A DNA stretch of 9,072 nt from assembly GCA_035544515.1 (NCBI GenBank), contig DATKEG010000023.1, positions 1 through 9,072 of the forward strand, written 5' to 3'. A model generated the notes under the pieces. It was not told where the DNA came from. It did not search any database and worked only from the letters and a program-made list of their open reading frames with translations. Each line of letters opens with the position of its first letter. Within the stretch, counting starts at the first letter, position 1. Made by a program: the position numbers and the translations under genes. Positions 1 to 7,258 of the stretch are shown here, piece after piece. The stretch is from DATKEG01 sp035544515 (GTDB lineage: Bacteria; Acidobacteriota; Vicinamibacteria; Fen-336).

Positions 1-92
1 GCCGACGGGTCTGTCCGCCTCCTAGGCGATGGCCGGCCGAAGAGTTGTGTTTTCGGGGACACCGTTGCTCGTGGCCGGCGGCGGGTCGGGCC

Positions 93-115
93 CGGACGGG
101 GGCCGACCCCGTCCG
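93..115 (-). terminator. Stem-loop just after the cupin gene, possible terminator
   Basis: A perfect 9-bp inverted repeat (CGGACGGGG at 93-101, CCCCGTCCG at 107-115) encloses a 5-nt loop. It begins 15 nt past the cupin stop codon when read on the minus strand. An alternative pairing of 83-89 with 103-109 (GGGTCGG/CCGACCC) competes with it. No T-run follows on the minus strand, so this is not a classical intrinsic terminator. It could be a U-tract-less terminator or a 3' end stabiliser. The rest of 1-130 holds no gene I can support. Confidence 0.35.
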
Positions 116-130
116 CGGGGGAGGGGCCGG

Positions 131-487
131 TTACGACGTCATCGTTCCGGGCACGGCTCCCGGCCGCGCCGTGGGCTCGCCGTGCAGGATCGCGACGACG
201 ACGAGGTCGCCATCGAGCGCTCGGACCGAGTGCGCCTCGCCGGGGTCGAGGATGGCCAGGAATCCGGGCCCGAGGCGCTGCTCCATCCCGTCGCCGCCGG
301 CGAACAGACCCTCGCCTTCGATCACGAGCAGGTACACAGGCGAGCCCGGCGAGGCGTGCTCCTTCAGGTGCTGCCCGGCGCGCAGCGTGAACCGCAGCAC
401 GCGTCCGGCCGCGTCGGCGTGGACCGGCACGGCGTGCGGCCGATCCTCGTCGAACGCCAGTCCGTCCCGCAGGCCAATGGTCTTCAT
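131..487 (-). CDS. Small single-domain cupin protein
   Basis: This 118-residue protein looks like a stand-alone cupin barrel of the cupin_2 type. A GQHLKEH stretch carries His40 and His44, in the place of the usual first metal motif. It is followed by beta-strand-like VYLLVIEGEG (51-60). The second motif is clear: a GPGF turn, then DPGEAH with Pro82, Gly83 and His86. Such barrels bind a metal or small ligand; the substrate cannot be read from the sequence. The ATG at 487 is chosen because AGGAGG (493-498 on the minus strand) lies 5 nt upstream, an excellent ribosome-binding site. An in-frame ATG at 589 would add residues unlike a cupin and has no such site. The gene diverges from the aminotransferase. 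No signal peptide or membrane segment is visible, so it is probably cytoplasmic. Confidence 0.85.
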   Translation of the reverse strand: MKTIGLRDGLAFDEDRPHAVPVHADAAGRVLRFTLRAGQHLKEHASPGSPVYLLVIEGEGLFAGGDGMEQRLGPGFLAILDPGEAHSVRALDGDLVVVAILHGEPTARPGAVPGTMTS

Positions 488-492
488 GGGTT

Positions 493-498
493 CCTCCT
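493..498 (-). promoter_or_regulatory. Strong Shine-Dalgarno site of the cupin gene
   Basis: The minus strand reads AGGAGG within GGAGGAGGAA, 5 nt before the ATG at 487. It decides the start of the cupin gene against the longer in-frame alternative. It is the best ribosome-binding site in the window. Confidence 0.8.
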
Positions 499-662
499 CC
501 GCGACACCGTCTCCCCAATGTACATCTCGACCTCCTGCCTGCCGCACGAGAAGCGGTAAGTGACGACACCAGCGTCGGCCTGCGCGCACCGGTTGTCAAC
601 GGTCGCGGACGATCCCACGCGCCGCTTTCGGCGAGCGACCTCGTCCGACGGGGCGCCGCAAG

Positions 663-668
663 TATCAT
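663..668 (+). promoter_or_regulatory. Putative -10 box (TATCAT) of the aminotransferase gene
   Basis: TATCAT matches 5 of 6 bases of the bacterial -10 consensus. It ends 6 nt before the ATG at 675, so transcription would be expected to start at or next to the start codon. No convincing -35 hexamer is seen 16-18 bp upstream, and no Shine-Dalgarno sequence precedes the ATG. Both fit a leaderless transcript but do not prove it. Confidence 0.45.
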
Positions 669-674
669 CGATGC

Positions 675-1942
<1,268 letters not shown>

Positions 1943-1946
<4 letters not shown>

Positions 1947-2407
1947 CGCTGGTCCGCCGTCCCACTCGCGGCGAGCCGGCGGTGCACGCCGTAGAGCCAG
2001 AGGATCACGGGGACCTCACGGTGGTACTCCGCGCTGCCCTGGGCCAGCTCGCGCCAGAGACAGGGGGCCAGGGAATCGGCGCCCGGGCCGCACTCGAAGC
2101 GACGCAGGTCCTTCTCGCCCTTGTGCCACTGCAGCTTCTCGAGCGCGGGATAGTCGTCCGCGTGCGCCGTGCCCAGGGGCAGGGTCACGCGGTAGCGGAC
2201 AAGCTCGTAGAGGCCGCGGCGCCTGGGATTGACGTAGAACTCGTACTCCACGCGCAGCCGCGGGTCGTCGAGGTCGGCCGCTCCCGTGAGCTTCTCCCAG
2301 CCCCGCGTGCTCGGCAGCCCGTCGGGCAGGGTGGCCATGAAGGGGAGCAGGTGCGGGAGCGGCGCCAGCGCCAGCAGGACGACCGAGACCGCGACCACCT
2401 TGCGCAA
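1943..2407 (-). CDS. Hypothetical exported or membrane-anchored protein
   Basis: I do not recognise this 154-residue protein. Residues 2-3 are Arg-Lys, and about 4-23 are hydrophobic with prolines near the end. This fits an uncleaved signal anchor or a signal peptide, so the rest probably lies outside the cytoplasm. The mature part is rich in Tyr, Arg and Trp (EYEFYVN at 54-60, YRVTLPLG at 72-79). It has only two cysteines, Cys106 and Cys116, which could form a disulfide. The start is uncertain. A TTG at 2407 puts the basic pair ahead of the hydrophobic run; a GTG at 2398 is possible; the open frame further upstream runs antisense to nothing recognisable and lacks a start with a good ribosome-binding site. 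The gene follows the membrane glycosyltransferase-like gene after 77 bp, suggesting a shared envelope role (inference). Confidence 0.6.
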
Positions 2408-2484
2408 CGCTGACCAGTCTAGCGCGGGCGGCGTCCGGACGCGGTGACGGGCGTCGCACTCCGGGAGGCCCCCTCTCGGGCGGC

Positions 2485-4074
2485 TCACCGGCCGGCGGGA
2501 GCGACCGTGAAGCGCTCCAGCCGGACCTGGCGCGGGTCGCCGGCCGCCACTTCGACGGTGGCGACGTTGTCGCCCCGGAAGAGGGCGCCGGCGGGCAGGA
2601 AGAACGTCTGTGCGGCCAGCCCCGCGCGCCATTGCCCGACCGCGTGGCCGTTCACGAGCACGGTGCCGGCCGCGTCGTCCGCCGCGCGCAGGTGCAGCGT
2701 CAGGTTCAAGTCGCGCCCGTCGAGGCTGGGAATCGCCAGGTCCGCCCGGGGCGCGCTCATGGCCACCGCGCCCGTGCCGTAGTGGGCCCGCTCGCCCCAG
2801 CCCTCGCGCAGGAACCAGCGCATGCGATGGAGCCGGCCGGGATCGGACACCCCCCACTCGAACTGCCGCGTGGCCGGATCGAACGTCACCGCCTCGCCTC
2901 GCTGCAGCCGGCGCGCCGTACGCAGCGTGTCGCGGCAGAACGCGAGCACGAGGGGGCCGTCGCGGGGCCCTCGCAGGTCGGCCCGCCGGTAGCGGTCGAG
3001 GACGAAGGGCGCGGCCAGGGCGGCCGCGGCGGCCACGATCGCGGCCGGCCGGCCAATCCGGCCCCGGGAGGGCGCCGCCCTCGCGGGCGCCGCCCAGGCG
3101 CCCGGCAACGCCGACACCAGCACGGGAACGAGCACGGGCAGCGCGTGGACGAGCAGACGGCTCACGTCGCCCGCCGAGAACACGACCGGGTTGAAGAAGG
3201 GCGCGGCCAGGGCCGCGAGCGCCACGTAGCCGAAGCGGGCCAGCAGCGACCGCCCTTCGGCGCGGCGCGCGGCCAGCAGCGTGGCCGCGACCGCGGCCAG
3301 GAGGAGCCAGCCGGCCCAGGGCTGCCGGCCCGCGAACGCGCGGACGTTCGCGGCCGCCGCCAGGAGGGTGTCCCAGCGCGCGGCCGGCACGTCGGTGTGG
3401 AGGTGCGGCGTCCACCACCACCGCAGCAGGACGGTCACGGCGGCGGCGGCGAGAAGGGCGGCGGCCGTGCTCGCGAGCGCGCGCGCGTCGCCGTCACGCC
3501 TGCGCCGGGCGAAGTAGACGGCCGGGACGAGCAAGAGGAACGACTCCTTGGCCAGCGCGCCCGAGGCGGCCAGGAAGACCAGCACGGGCACGCCGGCACC
3601 GGCTTCCACCGCCAGCAGGAAGGCGGCCTCGAGCGCGACGACCACGGCGTCCGTGAGGTAGGGGTTGCGGAGCAGCGCGGCCACCGGCGGCGAGAGGGTG
3701 AACGCGGCCGTCCCCACGAGCGCCGCCCAGGGCGCGAGGCCGAGCCGGCGCTGGAAGAGCCAGAGGAGGAGGGCCGCGGCCAGGAGGGCGCCCAGGTTGA
3801 CCGCGCGGAACGCGCGGAGCACGCGCGTGGGCTCCCCACCCGCCACCAGGTGCGTGAGCCCGGGCGCGAGCACGCGATAGCCCCAGGGCGCGATGGTGAA
3901 GACGCGGGGCTCCTCGGCCATGGCGACGTACGCGTAGGCGTCGAAGGCGGGCAGCTCGAAGCGCGTGTAGACCCGCGGGTCGCGGGCGCGCCAGGCCTGG
4001 AAGGCGAGAAGGGCGGCGGCGACGAGCGCGGCGAGGGCGATCCCGCGACGCCGGGAGCCGCCCGCCGAGGTCAA
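2485..4074 (-). CDS. Multi-pass membrane protein, GT-C glycosyltransferase-like, with C-terminal beta domain
   Basis: The first about 360 of 529 residues hold nine to ten hydrophobic segments (roughly 11-28, 92-108, 112-131, 143-158, 162-188, 198-216, 253-270, 281-297, 306-323, 343-358). The first extracytoplasmic loop has FDAYAYVAMA with acidic Asp45, then WGYRVLAPGL with Arg67. Later come NPYLTD with Asp142 and ALAKESFLLLVPA with a Lys-Glu pair. An acidic first loop and a KE motif of this sort recur in polyprenyl-phosphate-dependent GT-C membrane transferases, so sugar transfer onto an envelope or lipid acceptor is plausible. Donor and acceptor are unknown. Residues about 440-525 are soluble and strand-rich (VLVNGHAVGQW, RGDNVATVEV), resembling a jelly-roll carbohydrate-binding fold. 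The start is TTG at 4074, overlapping the preceding stop as TTGA with no ribosome-binding site, which points to coupled translation. Confidence 0.7.
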   Translation of the reverse strand: MTSAGGSRRRGIALAALVAAALLAFQAWRARDPRVYTRFELPAFDAYAYVAMAEEPRVFTIAPWGYRVLAPGLTHLVAGGEPTRVLRAFRAVNLGALLAAALLLWLFQRRLGLAPWAALVGTAAFTLSPPVAALLRNPYLTDAVVVALEAAFLLAVEAGAGVPVLVFLAASGALAKESFLLLVPAVYFARRRRDGDARALASTAAALLAAAAVTVLLRWWWTPHLHTDVPAARWDTLLAAAANVRAFAGRQPWAGWLLLAAVAATLLAARRAEGRSLLARFGYVALAALAAPFFNPVVFSAGDVSRLLVHALPVLVPVLVSALPGAWAAPARAAPSRGRIGRPAAIVAAAAALAAPFVLDRYRRADLRGPRDGPLVLAFCRDTLRTARRLQRGEAVTFDPATRQFEWGVSDPGRLHRMRWFLREGWGERAHYGTGAVAMSAPRADLAIPSLDGRDLNLTLHLRAADDAAGTVLVNGHAVGQWRAGLAAQTFFLPAGALFRGDNVATVEVAAGDPRQVRLERFTVAPAGR

Positions 4075-4337
4075 GCGGCCGGGATCGCCGACCGGTACCG
4101 CTGGGCCTGCAGCTCGCGGGCGCGGGCGCGGACCGTCTCGAAGGCCGGCTCCCGCGTAGGGAAGAAGCCGAGCGTCGACACCACCTTCACCGTGCCCGCG
4201 CGGTCTTCGGTGACCAGGTAGCCGGGCTCGGTCGGGCCCAGGCCCGCCACCGGCGACGCGGGCGTGTACTCGTAGACGTTGAGCCGCACCCGGCTCGCCT
4301 GCGACGGATGCTCGTAGACCTCCTGGAAGACGAGCAT
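4071..4337 (-). CDS. Hypothetical protein, 88 residues
   Basis: I do not recognise this small protein. It has no membrane segment, signal peptide or cysteine. The N-terminal half looks beta-rich (MLVFQEVYEH, RLNVYEYTP, GYLVTEDRAGTVKVVSTLGFF). The C-terminal third is a basic, probably helical stretch (ETVRARARELQAQRYRSA). The ATG at 4337 is the only good start, although no clear Shine-Dalgarno precedes it. Third codon positions are strongly G/C, as in its neighbours, which supports a real gene. Its TGA stop overlaps the TTG start of the downstream membrane protein by 4 bp (TTGA), so the two are probably translated together. It could be a small cytoplasmic partner of that protein (inference). 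Confidence 0.6.
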   Translation of the reverse strand: MLVFQEVYEHPSQASRVRLNVYEYTPASPVAGLGPTEPGYLVTEDRAGTVKVVSTLGFFPTREPAFETVRARARELQAQRYRSAIPAA

Positions 4338-4342
4338 GCGCT

Positions 4343-4430
4343 ATCGGGCTCGCGTCTTCTTTGAGCAGGGGGGCGCGACACCCGCGCCCCCCTGACCCCC
4401 GCGCGCGCGCCCGAGTGAATCGGGCTCGCG
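4343..4430. repeat. 12-bp direct repeats flanking the main hairpin
   Basis: ATCGGGCTCGCG occurs exactly at 4343-4354 and again at 4419-4430, 76 bp apart, bracketing the large stem-loop. The left copy is followed by CGCGTCTTCT-type sequence that also resembles the 3' end of the VWA gene (4473-4482). The arrangement could be a small dispersed repeat or the footprint of a local duplication. Confidence 0.45.
4366..4394 (-). terminator. Strong GC-rich stem-loop downstream of the VWA gene
   Basis: A perfect 12-bp inverted repeat (4366-4377 paired with 4383-4394) has a 5-nt loop. The arm reads CAGGGGGGCGCG, making this the most stable simple hairpin noticed in the window. It lies between the VWA stop at 4460 and the ATG of the 88-residue gene at 4337, both on the minus strand. 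No T-run follows on either strand; the minus strand continues CTCAAAGAAG. It may act as a terminator or 3' stabiliser, or belong to a dispersed REP-like repeat. Termination here is inferred. Confidence 0.5.
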
Positions 4431-4431
4431 C
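4405..4431. repeat. Second, smaller stem-loop in the same intergenic gap
   Basis: GCCCGA (4409-4414) pairs with TCGGGC (4420-4425) around a 5-nt loop. The outer bases GCGC (4405-4408) and GCGC (4428-4431) can extend the stem past a 2-nt bulge. It sits only 10 nt from the larger stem-loop, giving two tandem hairpins after the VWA gene. A simple GCGCGCGCGC run at 4401-4410 contributes to the left arm. Confidence 0.4.
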
Positions 4432-4459
4432 TTGGCCCGTACCGATTGCGTGGCCATGG

Positions 4460-5683
4460 TCAGTGGACGGTCCGCGTCTTCTTGTTCAGGTAGTCCATGA
4501 GGATGAACTGGCCGAGGGTGTAGGGCGTGGTGAAGTAGGCCTTGCCCCGCGACATCTCGCACACCTTCTTCACGAAGGCGACGAGCTCGTAGTCACGGGC
4601 CAGCATGAACGTGTTGACCATGATGCCCTGGCGCCGGCAGTCCGCGACCTCTTTCAAGGTGAGCGACACCACGCGCGGGTCGAGCCCGAACGGGTTGCGG
4701 TAGATGCGGCCGTCGGCCTCGGTGAGCGCGGACGGCTTGCCGTCGGTGATCATGACGATCTGCTTCATGTCCTTCCGCTGCCGGGCCAGCATGCGCTGGG
4801 CCAGGCGCAGGCCCTCGCGCGTGTTCGTGTAGTGCGGGCCCACGCGCACCTTGGCCAATTGCGAGAGCGGCACCTCCTGCGCGGAGTCGTGGAAGACCAG
4901 GAGCTGCAGGCTGTCCCCCGGATACTGGCTGCGGATGAGGTGGCTCAGCGCCAGCGCCACCTTCTTGGCCGGCGTGAAGCGGTCCTCGCCGTAGAGGATC
5001 ATGCTGTGCGAGCAGTCCAGCATCACCACGGTGGCGCAGGAGCTCTGGTACTCGGCCTGGTGCACGAGCAGGTCCTTGTAGTCCACGTCGAGGGGCACTT
5101 TCAGCCCTTCGCGGGCCACCGCCGAGAGCAGCGTGCCGCTGACGTCGAGGTTCAGCGTGTCGCCGAACTCGTAGGGCTTCGACGGTCCCGAGGCCTCGAC
5201 GCCGGTGGCCAGGTCGCGCGTGTCGTGGTGGCCGAGCGACGACTTGCCGAGCGTGCCCAGCAGGTCGCGCAGGCTCTTGTACCCGAGGAAGTCCACGCCC
5301 TTCTCCGTCAGCTCGAAATGCACGGGCGGGCCCGGCCGGCCCCAGCCCCCTCCGCCCTGCGTAGGGTCGTGGAAGGGCTGGTTCTCCGAGGTCTTCAGGT
5401 AGCCCTCGCGCACCAGCCGCTCCACCGTCTTCTGCAGGAACTGCTCGAGGGCGTCCGCGTCGTTCATCAGCTTCTGCAGGTCCTCGTCCGAGAGCAGCTC
5501 CCGCCGCATGAGGGCTTCCAGGATCGCGTCGTGGAGCGCCTGCAGGCTGTCCTCGTCCCACTCCTCGCCGTCCTCGCCGAAGCCGCTCTGCAGCAGGAAG
5601 TCGGAGAGCTCGCCCACGAGGTCCTCGAGGTCGAGGTCGTCCCACAGCTCGCCGACGTACTGGTGGTAGCGGACGACGGCCAT
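4460..5683 (-). CDS. VWA-domain protein, partner of the AAA+ ATPase
   Basis: This 407-residue protein ends in a von Willebrand factor A domain (about 216-400). A complete metal-ion-dependent adhesion site is visible: DCSHS gives Asp223, Ser225 and Ser227; YTNT supplies Thr286 or Thr288; ITDG gives Asp314. It should bind Mg2+ and dock a partner protein. The first about 100 residues are acidic and helical. A glycine-rich linker follows (109-118), then FELTEKG (123-129), GHHDTRD (151-157) and KPYEFGDTLNLD (169-180). The last two resemble, from memory, the uncharacterised VWA group COG4867. No signal peptide or membrane segment is seen. The ATG at 5683 overlaps the AAA+ stop by one base (TGATG), so the two products are probably made in proportion and form a complex, as in ChlI/ChlD or MoxR/VWA pairs. 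The client is unknown; chelatase activity should not be assumed. Confidence 0.88.
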   Translation of the reverse strand: MAVVRYHQYVGELWDDLDLEDLVGELSDFLLQSGFGEDGEEWDEDSLQALHDAILEALMRRELLSDEDLQKLMNDADALEQFLQKTVERLVREGYLKTSENQPFHDPTQGGGGWGRPGPPVHFELTEKGVDFLGYKSLRDLLGTLGKSSLGHHDTRDLATGVEASGPSKPYEFGDTLNLDVSGTLLSAVAREGLKVPLDVDYKDLLVHQAEYQSSCATVVMLDCSHSMILYGEDRFTPAKKVALALSHLIRSQYPGDSLQLLVFHDSAQEVPLSQLAKVRVGPHYTNTREGLRLAQRMLARQRKDMKQIVMITDGKPSALTEADGRIYRNPFGLDPRVVSLTLKEVADCRRQGIMVNTFMLARDYELVAFVKKVCEMSRGKAYFTTPYTLGQFILMDYLNKKTRTVH

Positions 5684-7152
5684 CAGTTGACCTGCTTCTT
5701 CAACCGGCGGAGCCGCTCCAGCCGTTCGAGGTCGACGTCGGTGTCCGGCCGCTCGGGCGCCACGAAGCCGCGGTCCTCGGTGCGGCCGATCTTCTTCTGG
5801 GCGTAGAGGCCCTCGAGCATGAACTCGCCGGCCGCGGCGACCAGGGGCGCGGGGTCGCTCGTCGAGATGCCGAGGTTGGGCGCGTGCTCGAGCAGGCCGG
5901 GCACCTTGCGCAGCTCGGCGAGCAGGTCGTCCGCTCCCGCGTCGTCGCGGAGCTTCAGGCTGCCGCCCGCCTCGAAGTGGGAGACCACCGGCCGCAGGTC
6001 CACGGACCCCAGGTACACGCCGAAGGTCTCGCTCACGGCCTGGCGGATCAGCTCCCGGCCCACGTTCTCGGCCCCCATCAGCTCGCCCTCGTACTCCAGC
6101 TCGAACTTGCCGGTGAGGGCGGGCAGCGCGGCGTAGATGTCGGCCACGCGCGGCACGATCAGCTCCTCCCTCCGCATGAGCGCCCGCCGCTCCGCGTTGG
6201 AGAGCGCGTTCTCGAGCGCGCTGATGGGCAGGCGCTGGCTCACGCCGCTGCGGCGGTCGATCCTCTTGTCGCGGCGGGCGGCGAAGGCGACGCCCTCCAC
6301 CACCTCGCGGATGAAGCGGGGCACGCGCACGCCGCTTCCCCGCTGCGTCCAGGCCTCCTGCTGGGTGATGGCGACGCCCTGCTCCACCGTGTGGGGATAG
6401 TGGGTGCGGATCTCGCTGCCGATGCGATCCTTGAGCGGCGTGATGATCTTGCCGCGCGCGGTGTAGTCCTCGGGGTTGGCCGTGAACACCATGCACAGGT
6501 CGAGGGCCAGGCGGATGGGGTAGCCCTTGATCTGGACGTCGCCCTCCTGAAGGATGTTGAACAGGCCCACCTGGATGCGTCCGGCGAGGTCGGACAGCTC
6601 GTTGAGGGCGAAGATCCCCCGGTGCGCGCGCGGCAGCAGGCCGTAGTGCATGGTCAGCTCGCTGGAGAGGTCGTGGCCTCCCCGCGCCGCCCGGATGGGG
6701 TCCACGTCGCCGATGATGTCGGCGATGGTCACGTCGGGCGTGGCCAGCTTCTCGACGTAGCGCTCGTCCGGGGTCACGAAGGCCACCTCGGTCTCGTCGC
6801 CCTTCTCGGCGACCAGCACGCGGCACCGCCGGCAGATGGGCTGGAACGGGTCGTCCCTGATCTCGCACCCCGCCACCACCGGAAGCTCGGGGTCGAGCAG
6901 CGTGGTCAGGCTGCGCAGCAGGCGGCTCTTGGCCTGTCCGCGCAGGCCGAGCAGGATCATGTTGTGGCGCGACAGGATCGCGTTCGCCACGCGGGGGACC
7001 ACCGACTCGTCGTAGCCGAGCAGTCCCGGAAAGAGGGTTTCCCGCGCGGCCAGCTTCCGCAGCAGGTTCCGGCGCATCTCGTCCTTCACGCCCGGCCCGC
7101 GGCCGTCCGGCCCGCGCCTCTTCAGTTCGCCCAGGGTCCTCTCTCGAGCCAC
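5683..7152 (-). CDS. MoxR/ChlI-like AAA+ ATPase
   Basis: The GTG at 7152 is chosen because GGGGGAGG lies 9 nt upstream; it gives 489 residues. The AAA+ core contains Walker A GLRGQAKS (69-76, Lys75), a Walker B-position segment GIFALNEL with Asn184-Glu185, sensor 1 FTANPED (Asn226), a likely arginine finger in PLKDRIGSE (Arg243) and a sensor 2-like Arg307 in SQRLP. Walker B normally reads Asp-Glu; the Asn is unusual. An insertion after Walker A carries Cys96, Cys107 and Cys110 (the last two as CRRC), possibly a metal-binding knuckle. The conserved segments resemble magnesium-chelatase ChlI and MoxR ATPases, which form hexameric rings and remodel proteins together with a VWA partner. That partner is encoded next, overlapping by one base. 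A ChlI role in chlorophyll synthesis is unlikely, since no tetrapyrrole genes are nearby. Cytoplasmic. Confidence 0.9.
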   Translation of the reverse strand: MARERTLGELKRRGPDGRGPGVKDEMRRNLLRKLAARETLFPGLLGYDESVVPRVANAILSRHNMILLGLRGQAKSRLLRSLTTLLDPELPVVAGCEIRDDPFQPICRRCRVLVAEKGDETEVAFVTPDERYVEKLATPDVTIADIIGDVDPIRAARGGHDLSSELTMHYGLLPRAHRGIFALNELSDLAGRIQVGLFNILQEGDVQIKGYPIRLALDLCMVFTANPEDYTARGKIITPLKDRIGSEIRTHYPHTVEQGVAITQQEAWTQRGSGVRVPRFIREVVEGVAFAARRDKRIDRRSGVSQRLPISALENALSNAERRALMRREELIVPRVADIYAALPALTGKFELEYEGELMGAENVGRELIRQAVSETFGVYLGSVDLRPVVSHFEAGGSLKLRDDAGADDLLAELRKVPGLLEHAPNLGISTSDPAPLVAAAGEFMLEGLYAQKKIGRTEDRGFVAPERPDTDVDLERLERLRRLKKQVN

Positions 7153-7160
7153 GTGGTTCG

Positions 7161-7168
7161 TCCTCCCC
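7161..7168 (-). promoter_or_regulatory. Shine-Dalgarno site fixing the GTG start of the AAA+ gene
   Basis: The minus strand has GGGGGAGG at roughly 7162-7169, about 9 nt before the GTG at 7152. It supports this GTG over the longer open frame, whose first 16 codons would run through the TATAAT promoter. Confidence 0.65.
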
Positions 7169-7173
7169 CGGTC

Positions 7174-7179
7174 ATTATA
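7174..7179 (-). promoter_or_regulatory. Consensus -10 box (TATAAT) before the AAA+ gene
   Basis: The minus strand reads TATAAT, a perfect -10 hexamer, which stands out in such GC-rich DNA. A partial -35 match, GTGACC (4 of 6 to TTGACA), lies at 7195-7200 with a 15-bp spacer, somewhat short. The expected transcription start is near 7167, leaving a leader of about 15 nt that contains GGGGGAGG before the GTG at 7152. It would drive the AAA+/VWA pair. Confidence 0.6.
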
Positions 7180-7204
7180 GGCCCCGGCGCGACGGGTCAC
7201 CCTG

Positions 7205-7258
7205 ACGGAACGGATCCACCACGGAGGCGCAGAGGTGGAGCGGAGAGAGCCCAGCCGG
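7205..7258. other. Intergenic stretch between the GAF gene and the AAA+ promoter
   Basis: This short gap holds no gene and no convincing terminator hairpin. ACCACGGAGGCGCAGAGG (7218-7235) resembles a CCACGGAG...CAGAGG type of intergenic repeat that I recall from diverse bacterial genomes, but this could be chance. Confidence 0.25.

Noticed and set aside
518..525. Palindrome ATGTACAT upstream of the cupin as an operator
   Set aside because: A single 8-bp palindrome is expected by chance, and no second copy or nearby regulator gene supports it.
592..597. TTGTCA as a -35 box for the aminotransferase
   Set aside because: No -10-like sequence lies 16-18 bp downstream, and it is about 65 bp too far from TATCAT.
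2461..2479. Hairpin after the membrane-protein stop codon
   Set aside because: The 8-bp stem has a C-A mismatch on the minus strand and a 3-nt loop, with no T-run. It is too weak to call a terminator.
2408..3421. Upstream in-frame extension of the 154-residue gene
   Set aside because: The extension lies in another frame of the membrane-protein gene and is Arg/Gly/Pro-rich. A hydrophobic N-terminus begins at the TTG at 2407.
2632..4221. Long plus-strand open frame of 529 codons opposite the membrane protein
   Set aside because: Its product is dominated by Arg, Gly, Ala and Pro low-complexity sequence with no domain, as expected for the antisense of a GC-rich gene. The minus strand encodes clear membrane segments.
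4460..7152. Magnesium chelatase (ChlI/ChlD) for chlorophyll synthesis
   Set aside because: The VWA protein lacks the AAA-like N-terminal half of ChlD, and no ChlH or other tetrapyrrole gene is present. The resemblance is at superfamily level only.
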